A stretch of DNA of 64,000 bases from an uncultured Aeriscardovia sp. (GTDB lineage: Bacteria; Actinomycetota; Actinomycetes; Actinomycetales; Bifidobacteriaceae): contig CAIFER010000001.1 in the NCBI GenBank assembly GCA_903789525.1, positions 124,001 through 188,000 of the forward strand. The letters are read 5' to 3'. Under the pieces are notes generated by a model. That model was not told where the DNA came from. It made no database searches and worked only from the letters and a program-made list of their open reading frames with translations. Below are positions 53,283 to 60,775 of the stretch, one piece after another. Numbering within the stretch: the stretch's first letter is position 1; every line of letters starts with the position of its first letter. A program made the translations under genes and the position numbers.

Positions 53283-54543
53283 CCATCAAGATGAGAAGGG
53301 CAAGGAGGGAGAGGATCTCGCACACGCTTCCTGCTTGCCCAATCTGTACAGAGCCACGAAGAGTGCCGATTGCCCCGAGAGCTAACCCTGATTGAAGGCC
53401 GATCAGTGGAATCCACATGAGAGTGCTGAACGGGAGCGGTCTACGGATGATTGCTGGAACAATAATGCAGGCGTGAGCGATCACCATCGTCATCGTGAAG
53501 CCAAGGTCAAAGCACACGAGTGCGAAGGCTGACCTCTGGCTGAAGAGATCAGACTGTGGGGTCAGAGTCCACAGGAGAGAGCCGATAATTCCCCAAACGT
53601 ATGCGCACAACATCGCAACACCCATAAAGCCTGTCATTCCAGGTAGCTTGAACGTGTGACGAGCAATATCGTGTGCCAGCATGGTGATGAGGAGAACGAG
53701 GAACGACAGGCCGAGAATCACATATCCAACTTCGGGAATGAAGAGAATGAGAATCGACCCGACCACTGATACGCCAGCAGCTGTGAGCAATGTGTTCTCT
53801 ACGCGCCGGCCAGTAAAGGAGACGCGCGCTAGTTCGAGGCGCTCGCCAATGATCGTGAGGACGAGGAAGACCATCCACAGAGGAGCGAGGCGCAAAGCCG
53901 GAACTGAGCATGCGTACAAAATCATTCCGAGCGCACCGGTGAGAGACCCCATCATCTGAATAATCAACGTCAGCGAATTCTGCCAACTCCAAATGCCGAT
54001 GTAGACAGCGGAGAGTTCAAACATGGAAGCGGCCCAGAATGCGCCGGGGATGGCAGGCCACCACTGAGGCAACGTTGGAATGAGGGCGAGGACGAATGTG
54101 GAGACGACGCCGAGTGCCCCGAGGAGCGGTGCGATCAGACCCCAGCTAGGATGGCTCGCGCTTCCCGCATGATACGCTACGCCGCGTTCCATGCCAATTG
54201 CTGTGCCGAGGAATCCAAATACCATGAGAGCGCCGTGCACGCTCACGAGTTCGTGTGACTGGGCAAAAGGAGAGAGGCCGATGCGCGCGAAGGCAGTCAT
54301 TAAACCGGTGAGGCAGGCGATTCCAGCCCAGATGAGAATTGCCAAACGATGCCACGGGAAGGGGACGATTCCGGTAATTCCAGAAGAAGCGGATTCAGTC
54401 GAAGTGGGAGATTCAGAGGTCTTGACCGTGCTCCTCCGCTGTGCCGAAGACACCGTATTTGCTGGAGATGCCGTCCGCCGGAATTGCTCATCATCACCAG
54501 TTTCTGACGTGCGGTATGACTGATCGTTCATCGGTGATGCCAT
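53224..54543 (-). CDS. Polytopic membrane protein of unknown function
   Basis: A 439-residue protein with a Ser/Thr-rich cytoplasmic-looking N-terminus (1-60) and about twelve hydrophobic segments. A His-rich conserved-looking motif SHELVSVHGALMVFGFLGTAIGMERGVAYH follows the first helix, and further His lie in LAHDIARH and MVIAHACIIVP. The spacing and His content recall NnrS/heme-copper-related membrane proteins, but I cannot assign the family. It starts opposite the dehydrogenase gene and overlaps the acetyltransferase tail to tail. Confidence 0.7.
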   Translation of the reverse strand: MASPMNDQSYRTSETGDDEQFRRTASPANTVSSAQRRSTVKTSESPTSTESASSGITGIVPFPWHRLAILIWAGIACLTGLMTAFARIGLSPFAQSHELVSVHGALMVFGFLGTAIGMERGVAYHAGSASHPSWGLIAPLLGALGVVSTFVLALIPTLPQWWPAIPGAFWAASMFELSAVYIGIWSWQNSLTLIIQMMGSLTGALGMILYACSVPALRLAPLWMVFLVLTIIGERLELARVSFTGRRVENTLLTAAGVSVVGSILILFIPEVGYVILGLSFLVLLITMLAHDIARHTFKLPGMTGFMGVAMLCAYVWGIIGSLLWTLTPQSDLFSQRSAFALVCFDLGFTMTMVIAHACIIVPAIIRRPLPFSTLMWIPLIGLQSGLALGAIGTLRGSVQIGQAGSVCEILSLLALLILMVTLNLPAVRRKREHHKERA

Positions 54544-54699
54544 TTTTCCTCCTTCGCCGGATGGGCATATTGTACGATTCAGCGTGCACTTTTCATGGTA
54601 GAAAATTGGGCTTTCGGAAGGTATTCTCAGTGTTCTACGATGAAAAAGATTTCACAGGGTTGTGAATGGTCGTCAATGATCGTGGGGAGAGATACTCAG

Positions 54700-55788
54700 A
54701 TGTCACAGGTGACAAATAATCAACATGACGTACAACATGCTCACTCAGATGCCAGCACCGGCTCAGTGCATCGCGTGCCGACGGTTATGGCGATGAAAGC
54801 CAATTTGCCGTCACGTCTTTTCGACAGCGCATTAAATGATCAGCTGATGACGTTGACAGGCATCAACGTCAATTCCCCGGTCATCTCAGATTTTTCTGCA
54901 CCTGAGTTCGCTTCACAACTGCATGATGCGCGCTGTCTCATCTACGGGTGGGGAGCTCCGAAAGTGACAGTCGACGCTTTAAATCGAATGCCGCACTTGA
55001 AAGCAGTCGTAGCGTCTCAAGGAAGTGCGTGGCGAGATTTCACTCCTGACGCGCTCGATGTCGCCCGTGAGCGTGGAATCATCGGTACGAACGTGCAGCA
55101 AGCGAATGCGCTTCCGGTCGCTGAATACTGTTTGGGCGTTATTCTTCTTGGATTGAAAGATTTTGCTCTTTCTGCACGCATGTATCGGGCAAGCCGCAGC
55201 GCACTCGATCGAGAAAATATCTTCCCCCACGCTGGCACATATCACAAGACGGTCGGATTGGTGACCGCAAACGGAACGGTTGCTCGTGATCTCATTCGTC
55301 TGCTCAAGCCATTTGATCTTCACGTGATCGGGTGGAGTATCGACATGGATGAAGACCAGGCTCGCACGCTCGGGATTGAACGCGTGAGCCTTGATGAGGT
55401 TTTCTCGTGCTCAGATGTCGTCTCTATCCATACACCGAGTATCCCTGCTACGCGCAATATGATTACGGCCCATCATCTTTCTCTCATGAAGAAGGGTGCG
55501 CTCCTCCTGAATTCGGCTCGCGGCGCGGTCATTGACCATGATGCATTGGAGAAAGAATTAATCTCCGGCCATATTCGTGCTGTCCTTGACGTCACAGATC
55601 CGCACGAACCGCTCGAGCCGGGAGATCCGCTGTGGGATTTGCCGAACGTCATCCTGACTCCTCACATCGCTGGCTCGCTCGGCTGTGAGCTCCATCGTCT
55701 CGGCGTATGTGTGATTGCAAACATTTCAGCGCTCGCTCACGGGTACATGCCTGAGCAGTGTGAACCGATTCCTTCTCGCACCAAATGA
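54700..55788 (+). CDS. D-isomer-specific 2-hydroxyacid dehydrogenase family protein with altered NAD motif
   Basis: A 362-residue protein of the 2-hydroxyacid dehydrogenase family. The catalytic Arg lies in NSARGAVID, the His in LTPHIAGS, and an acidic residue lies in LDVTDPHEPLEPGDPLW. The nucleotide-binding loop reads VGLVTANGTVARDL where GxGxxG is expected, so NAD binding may differ. The start at ATG 54700 has GGGGAGAG upstream; a longer frame to 54595 lacks a ribosome site. It ends 34 bases before a sugar-isomerase-like gene, and the two probably act on the same sugar-derived compound. Confidence 0.82.
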   Translation: MSQVTNNQHDVQHAHSDASTGSVHRVPTVMAMKANLPSRLFDSALNDQLMTLTGINVNSPVISDFSAPEFASQLHDARCLIYGWGAPKVTVDALNRMPHLKAVVASQGSAWRDFTPDALDVARERGIIGTNVQQANALPVAEYCLGVILLGLKDFALSARMYRASRSALDRENIFPHAGTYHKTVGLVTANGTVARDLIRLLKPFDLHVIGWSIDMDEDQARTLGIERVSLDEVFSCSDVVSIHTPSIPATRNMITAHHLSLMKKGALLLNSARGAVIDHDALEKELISGHIRAVLDVTDPHEPLEPGDPLWDLPNVILTPHIAGSLGCELHRLGVCVIANISALAHGYMPEQCEPIPSRTK

Positions 55789-55822
55789 AAATCGTGAAGG
55801 AGAAATACGCGAAGGGAGAGAT

Positions 55823-56713
55823 ATGGCCTGGCAATTAGCAGCTTCAACGCTCGGAGCCCCGTACGATTCAGTTGATCAGCTTGCTGGCATATGCGCGCGC
55901 ACTCACGTCACACAGCTTGAAATGGCTGTCGGGGATGAAATGCTGATCACGATGAGATCAACGGATCGAGAGCTTGCTCGCATCCGTCACACTCTCGAGG
56001 AGAGGGCATCTGTCTCAATTTTTTCGCTCGATTCGAGGGTGCATGTCTGCGATCCGAGCGTGCCGGATGAACAGCTGAGTGAAGATCTGAAGCGGTGTTT
56101 TCATATGGCGTCTGTTCTGGGAGCCCGGTATGTTCGCGTGTTCCCGTCTGCACCACTTGATCCGTGCTGTACTCCGGATCGGTTGCCCGGTTTGCAGCTT
56201 CCTGCAGGCATGAACCTGGCGTCGATCAGTCGACGAGGTGCGCGAGTGATTGTCTCCATTCTGTCGCTTGCCGATCAATTAGGGGTTCAGCCGGTTCTGG
56301 AGACGCATGATTCGCATCCGACCGGTGAGCGTAATGCGATGATTCATGCTGCCATTGATGCTCTTGCTCCCGGCAATCAGGTTGGCTCTATCTGGGATGT
56401 TGCTCATCCGTGGAGAGTGGGCGAGGATCCACACACGACTTTCTCGTTCTTGAAGCAGTACTTGATTGGCGGTCGCGGATTTGTGCAGATTAAAGACTGC
56501 GCATTCCGTGGAGATCAGACGCCTGTTTTACAAGGGACTGGGCGCGTTCCCCTGGCAGAAATATGCCGTATCCTCGCAAACGGAGGGTACGAGGGGCCGC
56601 TGTCGCTGGAGTGGGAGCGGCGGTGGTATCCGCAGGTCCCGTCACTTGAGAAGGCTCTTGTTGCCGCTCGGGATGCTCTCGAAAAAATAGATATCAAGCG
56701 TGATCTGAAATGA
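55823..56713 (+). CDS. Xylose-isomerase-like TIM-barrel protein
   Basis: A 296-residue protein of the sugar phosphate isomerase/epimerase family. Motifs include HVTQLEMAVGDE early, ARYVRVFPSAP (strand with Arg/Phe), VQPVLETHDSHPTGE (metal Glu and His), GSIWDVAHPWRVGEDP (metal Asp and His) and GPLSLEWERRWYP near the end (metal Glu). The start at ATG 55823 has AGGGAG upstream. The final 20 bases overlap kptA on the other strand. Substrate unknown; pairing with the dehydrogenase suggests sugar or sugar-acid catabolism. Confidence 0.83.
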   Translation: MAWQLAASTLGAPYDSVDQLAGICARTHVTQLEMAVGDEMLITMRSTDRELARIRHTLEERASVSIFSLDSRVHVCDPSVPDEQLSEDLKRCFHMASVLGARYVRVFPSAPLDPCCTPDRLPGLQLPAGMNLASISRRGARVIVSILSLADQLGVQPVLETHDSHPTGERNAMIHAAIDALAPGNQVGSIWDVAHPWRVGEDPHTTFSFLKQYLIGGRGFVQIKDCAFRGDQTPVLQGTGRVPLAEICRILANGGYEGPLSLEWERRWYPQVPSLEKALVAARDALEKIDIKRDLK

Positions 56714-57332
56714 TGGTCAGGTAGCGCGCTGGCATCTTTTCGCACAGCCACACTCTCCGTCCGCCTTCAAAAAAGCGGATTCCATCGTGATGCGCACGTC
56801 GGGCGTCAATAGCAAGAATGACGGGATGCGCGTCGCGGCGAAGACCGACCTGGCGGGCAAGAGGGATATCGGCAGACAGGTTGACATACTGTCGGCTTTC
56901 AGGCAAGAGACCCTCGTTCATAATGCTGGAAACGAACCGGTGTGCTGTCCCGTGATAGAGCGTATCTGGAGGAACAGCTTCTGGGCGGATGAAATGTCCT
57001 GGAAGAGAATGCCCGTACAGAGCACCTATCTTCCCGTTCTCGATCGCAAAGCGCTGCTTATCAGAGTGAGCCATGATCTCTCTGATCCTCTGCTCGGTCA
57101 ACGGCGGATCAAATCGATGGACGCGGTTCATTGCTACGAGGAAATCGTGTAGATCAACGAATCCTCTTTCGTCGAGATGCAGACCATATTTGTAAGGATT
57201 GTGGCGGAGGCAATAAGACATTTTCTTGCTGATGAATACGTCAGATCGACGCATCGGCGGAAAATCGCGATTCGAAGAATGAGCCCGTGCGGATTGCTCA
57301 GAGGTGGATCGAGATGTCGATCGAGATGCCAT
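56694..57332 (-). CDS. kptA: RNA 2'-phosphotransferase KptA/Tpt1
   Basis: Removes a 2'-phosphate from RNA by transferring it to NAD, giving ADP-ribose 1'',2''-cyclic phosphate. The 212-residue protein carries SYCLRHNPYKYGLHLDERGFV (first catalytic Arg/His), YHGTAHRFVSSIMNEGL (His and Arg), and the RQYVNLSADIPLARQVGLRR strand-loop. A basic Ser/Arg-rich N-terminal 30 residues is extra. Bacterial members have no known tRNA-splicing partner. The gene lies head-to-tail 59 bases upstream of the UvrA-like gene. Confidence 0.92.
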   Translation of the reverse strand: MASRSTSRSTSEQSARAHSSNRDFPPMRRSDVFISKKMSYCLRHNPYKYGLHLDERGFVDLHDFLVAMNRVHRFDPPLTEQRIREIMAHSDKQRFAIENGKIGALYGHSLPGHFIRPEAVPPDTLYHGTAHRFVSSIMNEGLLPESRQYVNLSADIPLARQVGLRRDAHPVILAIDARRAHHDGIRFFEGGRRVWLCEKMPARYLTIISDHA

Positions 57333-57391
57333 CGTGCTCCCTTTCCCGAAAAGGTTTTTGGTTACACCTATCTCACTAGTTCTATAGTCAT

Positions 57392-60079
57392 TTATTTCTG
57401 TTGTGACTGCTGTGTATTTTCCATGCGCTCAATTCCTTCGCGCTGCTCTTGGAGAACAGGTTTGAGGTAGCGACCGGTCACGCTCTGAGGGCAGTTGGCG
57501 ACATCTTCCGGTGTTCCGGCGCAGACGACAGTCCCTCCGCGCACGCCGCCGCCAGGACCCATATCGATGATCCAATCGGCGTTCGAAATCATATCGAGAT
57601 CATGTTCAATGACGACAATCGTTGCACCGTGATCAAGAAGGCGCTGCAGGACGCCGAGGAGTGTTTGCACATCAAGAGGATGCAAGCCAATTGTCGGCTC
57701 ATCAAAGACGAAGAGTGAGTGCTTTTGATCGCGTTTCATCTCGCTGGCAAGCTTGAGACGCTGAGCTTCACCGCCCGAAAGTGCAGGGGAGGATTCGCCG
57801 AGCGTCAAATATCCGAGACCGAGATCGTGTAACGTTTGCAACTTCGCGTGTGCCTTCGTCAGGCCTGACGTGATGGTGAGCGCCTGATCAACCGTCAGCG
57901 CCAAGATTTCTGGCAGGCTGATACCCGGTCGATCGTCATCTTGCAACAGTGCAACCTTCGCCCGATCTTCGTCGCGCTCGTCCGTGTGCGAGTCGTTCAT
58001 ATGGGATGTGCGGATGTCGTTCTTTAAGTCTGCCAACGCCTTCAGATCCCCTCGTGAGCGAGGTGACCAGCGGATGGCATCGGCAGCAGGAGAGTAACGA
58101 TGGCCAAGGCAGTCCGGGCATTGAATTGTGACGTCTGGGAGGAACTGAACATCGAGCGAAATCTGGCCGGTACCGTCACATGTGGGGCACCGGAGCGAAC
58201 CGCTGTTGTATGAGAAATCTCCAGCCTTTAGACCGTGTGCGTGGGCATCTGGTGTACGAGCGAAAGCGCGACGCAGATCATCCAAGATACCGGCATACGT
58301 GGCAATCGTCGAGCGAATATTGATGCCAATCGGGGAAGCATCGATGAGATTTGCGCGCTGAATTCCGCCGCAATCGATCTTTTTCACGTGCGCTGGCGTG
58401 TGCTGTGGGTTTGCGACCGAGGGGACAAGGCCTTCGAGGACAGTTGTCGTCTTGCCAGACCCAGACACACCGGTGACGAGCGTCATTTTGCCGATCGGGA
58501 CAGAGATGTTCAGCGGCTTAACAGTGTGGATGCTGCCTGCCGACATGGTGATGGCGCCTTCGTCGAACATGTGTTCTTTGCTGCAACGATGACGTGGTGT
58601 GACGATTTGTTGGCCGCTCAAAAATCCGCCGATGCGCGATTGCAGATTCTTTTCGATGTCGTGAACAGTGCCTTGGGCGATGATACGACCGCCTTGTGCG
58701 CCTGACTTCGGACCGATTTCGATGAGGTGATCAGCTTTGCGGAGGACTCGTACATCGTGGTCTACAACGACGACGGAATTGCCGTCATTGAGCAGATCGT
58801 CGATAACCCCGAGAAGTCCGTCAACGTTTGAAGGATGGAGGCCGATTGATGGCTCGTCGAGCACGTACAGCACACCGGTCGTGCGGTTTCGAACTGCACG
58901 CGAAAGCTGGACACGCTGACGTTCTCCAGTCGAGAGCGTTGAACTTGCTCGATCCAATCCGAGATAACCGAGTCCGAGCTGTTGCAAGCGCTCGATCGGT
59001 TCACGCATACCATCGATGATGGAGTGCGCCATCGCGTGCATATCGTCTGGAAGAGAATCGGGGACACGAACGACCCAATCGGCGAGTTCGTCGAGCGTCA
59101 TCGCGGTGGCCTGTCCCAAGTTGATCCCCAGAACGTGTGGGGCGAGGGCAGCTGCAGACAAGCGAGTCCCATGGCACTGTGGGCACGGTGATTCCTTGAG
59201 GAACCGAGCCACACGCTTGAGACCGTGTTCGTCCTTCACTTTCGAGAGGGCGTTTTCAACGGTGTAGATGGCGTTGTAGTACGTGAAGTCCATCTCGCCA
59301 GACGTCCCTGTTTTCTTGTTGTTGTACAGCAAGTGTTTCTTGACAGCTGGGCCATGGAAGACGATGTCTCGCTCTTTTTTGGTCAGCTGGTTGAACGGCA
59401 CGTTTGTGCGCACACCCATCAGCCGGCAGACGTCCTTCATGAGCGACCACATGAGTGTTCCCCAGACGACGACGGCCCCGTCATCAATCGATTTCGTCTC
59501 ATCAGGAACGAGGGTGGTCGGATCCACTGTTCGCACGATGCCGGTTCCTTGGCATTTCGGGCATGCTCCGGTGGAATTAAACGCTAGATCCTCCGCGCCG
59601 GGTCCGTAGAACTTCGCTCCGCACGTCGGGCATGTTGTCTGTTTGCCAAGTGCAACGTCCATGCTTGGCTTGACACGGTGACCGTTGGGGCACACGTGGC
59701 TACCAAGACGGCTGAACAGAAGACGCAAGTAGTTTAAGAGCTCAGTTGATGTTCCGAATGTGGAACGTACGCCAGCAATTCCTGGACGCTGACGCAATGC
59801 CAAAGCAGCCGGAACATGCTCAACCTTGTCCACATCGGCGCGTCCTGCTTGCGAGATGTGACGACGCGTGTACGTGGACAGAGCATCCATATAACGCCGT
59901 GACCCCTCGGCATACAAAACTCCGAGGGCAAGCGAACTCTTTCCCGAGCCAGAAACTCCTGCAATCCCGACCATCTTGTTCAGTGGGATGTGCACGGAGA
60001 TGTTTTTGAGATTATGAACTCGTGCTCCATAAACATCGATAGTGGTGGGAACGTGCCGCGATGAAGTATGCTCTGCCAT
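57392..60079 (-). CDS. UvrA-like ABC ATPase (class II)
   Basis: An 895-residue relative of the DNA-damage recogniser UvrA. It has two ABC modules: Walker A GVSGSGKSSLALGVLYAEG near 37-55 with zinc-finger-like CPTCGAKF and CPKCQGTG segments, signature LSTGERQRVQLSRAV and LYVLDEPSIGLHP; and a second Walker A GVSGSGKTTTVLEGL with CPTCDGTGQI...CPDCLGH, signature LSGGEAQRLKLASEM and LFVFDEPTIGLHP. The signature features favour the class II form that lacks full UvrB interaction and may act in drug resistance or self-protection; uvrB/uvrC are absent from this window. Start ATG 60079 has AGAGGTCAG upstream. Confidence 0.87.
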   Translation of the reverse strand: MAEHTSSRHVPTTIDVYGARVHNLKNISVHIPLNKMVGIAGVSGSGKSSLALGVLYAEGSRRYMDALSTYTRRHISQAGRADVDKVEHVPAALALRQRPGIAGVRSTFGTSTELLNYLRLLFSRLGSHVCPNGHRVKPSMDVALGKQTTCPTCGAKFYGPGAEDLAFNSTGACPKCQGTGIVRTVDPTTLVPDETKSIDDGAVVVWGTLMWSLMKDVCRLMGVRTNVPFNQLTKKERDIVFHGPAVKKHLLYNNKKTGTSGEMDFTYYNAIYTVENALSKVKDEHGLKRVARFLKESPCPQCHGTRLSAAALAPHVLGINLGQATAMTLDELADWVVRVPDSLPDDMHAMAHSIIDGMREPIERLQQLGLGYLGLDRASSTLSTGERQRVQLSRAVRNRTTGVLYVLDEPSIGLHPSNVDGLLGVIDDLLNDGNSVVVVDHDVRVLRKADHLIEIGPKSGAQGGRIIAQGTVHDIEKNLQSRIGGFLSGQQIVTPRHRCSKEHMFDEGAITMSAGSIHTVKPLNISVPIGKMTLVTGVSGSGKTTTVLEGLVPSVANPQHTPAHVKKIDCGGIQRANLIDASPIGINIRSTIATYAGILDDLRRAFARTPDAHAHGLKAGDFSYNSGSLRCPTCDGTGQISLDVQFLPDVTIQCPDCLGHRYSPAADAIRWSPRSRGDLKALADLKNDIRTSHMNDSHTDERDEDRAKVALLQDDDRPGISLPEILALTVDQALTITSGLTKAHAKLQTLHDLGLGYLTLGESSPALSGGEAQRLKLASEMKRDQKHSLFVFDEPTIGLHPLDVQTLLGVLQRLLDHGATIVVIEHDLDMISNADWIIDMGPGGGVRGGTVVCAGTPEDVANCPQSVTGRYLKPVLQEQREGIERMENTQQSQQK

Positions 60080-60223
60080 TCTGACCTCTCGTCGCCCCGT
60101 GATTTTACAGGAATTTGTATGGCTTACATTAGACGCCATGCGTGATGAATTGTGATTGAGTGATTTCGCGAAGAGTGAAGTTACAACAGTCATCCCACAA
60201 GCATGTTCGTGATATCGGAGATA

Positions 60224-60262
60224 TAAAAAATCCCGCCAGCGGAGTAACCGTTGAGCGGGATT
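60224..60262 (-). terminator. Terminator of the HU gene
   Basis: AATCCCGC (60229-60236) and GCGGGATT (60255-60262) pair, with the inner CAACGG/CCGCTG helping, followed on the minus strand by TTTTT. It ends the HU transcript. Confidence 0.85.
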
Positions 60263-60328
60263 CTATGGCGACACCATCGTCGTCACTTCATCGACTGAGC
60301 AGTAGCATGCTCTCGAGGAGAGTGCCAA

Positions 60329-60610
60329 TCAGTCAGCAACAGCCTTCTTGAGCAGGCTGCCGGCAGAAAGCTTCACGCCATAGCGCTCAGGAATGTTGAT
60401 CACAGCACCAGTACGAGGATTGCGACCCGTACGCTTTGCACGCTTGACACGCTCTGCGGAGAAGACACCCGTCAAACGCAGACCCTCACCACTGTGAAGA
60501 GCCTCGATGAGGACGTCCTGGAAAGCATTGATGGCAGCTTCAGACTGTGCCTTCGTGAGGTTGGACTTCTCTGCGACCTTCGAAACAAGATCTGCCTTGT
60601 TGTACGCCAT
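60329..60610 (-). CDS. hup: HU-family histone-like DNA-binding protein
   Basis: Small nucleoid protein that bends DNA. The 93-residue product begins MAYNKADLVSKVAEKSNLTKAQ and contains the GxGxF-type strand LTGVFSAERVKRAKRTGRNPRTGAVINIP, the DNA-minor-groove arm. ATG 60610 has AAAAGAGTCG upstream. A palindromic GCCAAT...ATTGGC at 60663-60683 overlaps a probable TATATT -10 box and may serve autoregulation. The gene has its own terminator and is likely strongly expressed. Confidence 0.95.
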   Translation of the reverse strand: MAYNKADLVSKVAEKSNLTKAQSEAAINAFQDVLIEALHSGEGLRLTGVFSAERVKRAKRTGRNPRTGAVINIPERYGVKLSAGSLLKKAVAD

Positions 60611-60662
60611 AATTCGACTCTTTTCTCTATGGAGCGATGATCGACTAATTCGCTCGCTAGAA

Positions 60663-60683
60663 GCCAATATACCTCAAATTGGC
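60663..60683 (-). promoter_or_regulatory. Inverted repeat over the probable HU -10 box
   Basis: GCCAAT and ATTGGC flank a 9-base centre, and the minus-strand TATATT (60666-60671) lies inside the repeat, about 55-60 bases before the HU start. Likely promoter with an overlapping operator; no protein partner known. Confidence 0.4.
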
Positions 60684-60775
60684 CCAAAACGTTGTATTCA
60701 AGAGCCTTTTCAAGGAGTCACACACATTTTCTTCATCTCATATCAGGGGAAGTAGCCTTCTCGAACTCATTTGAT

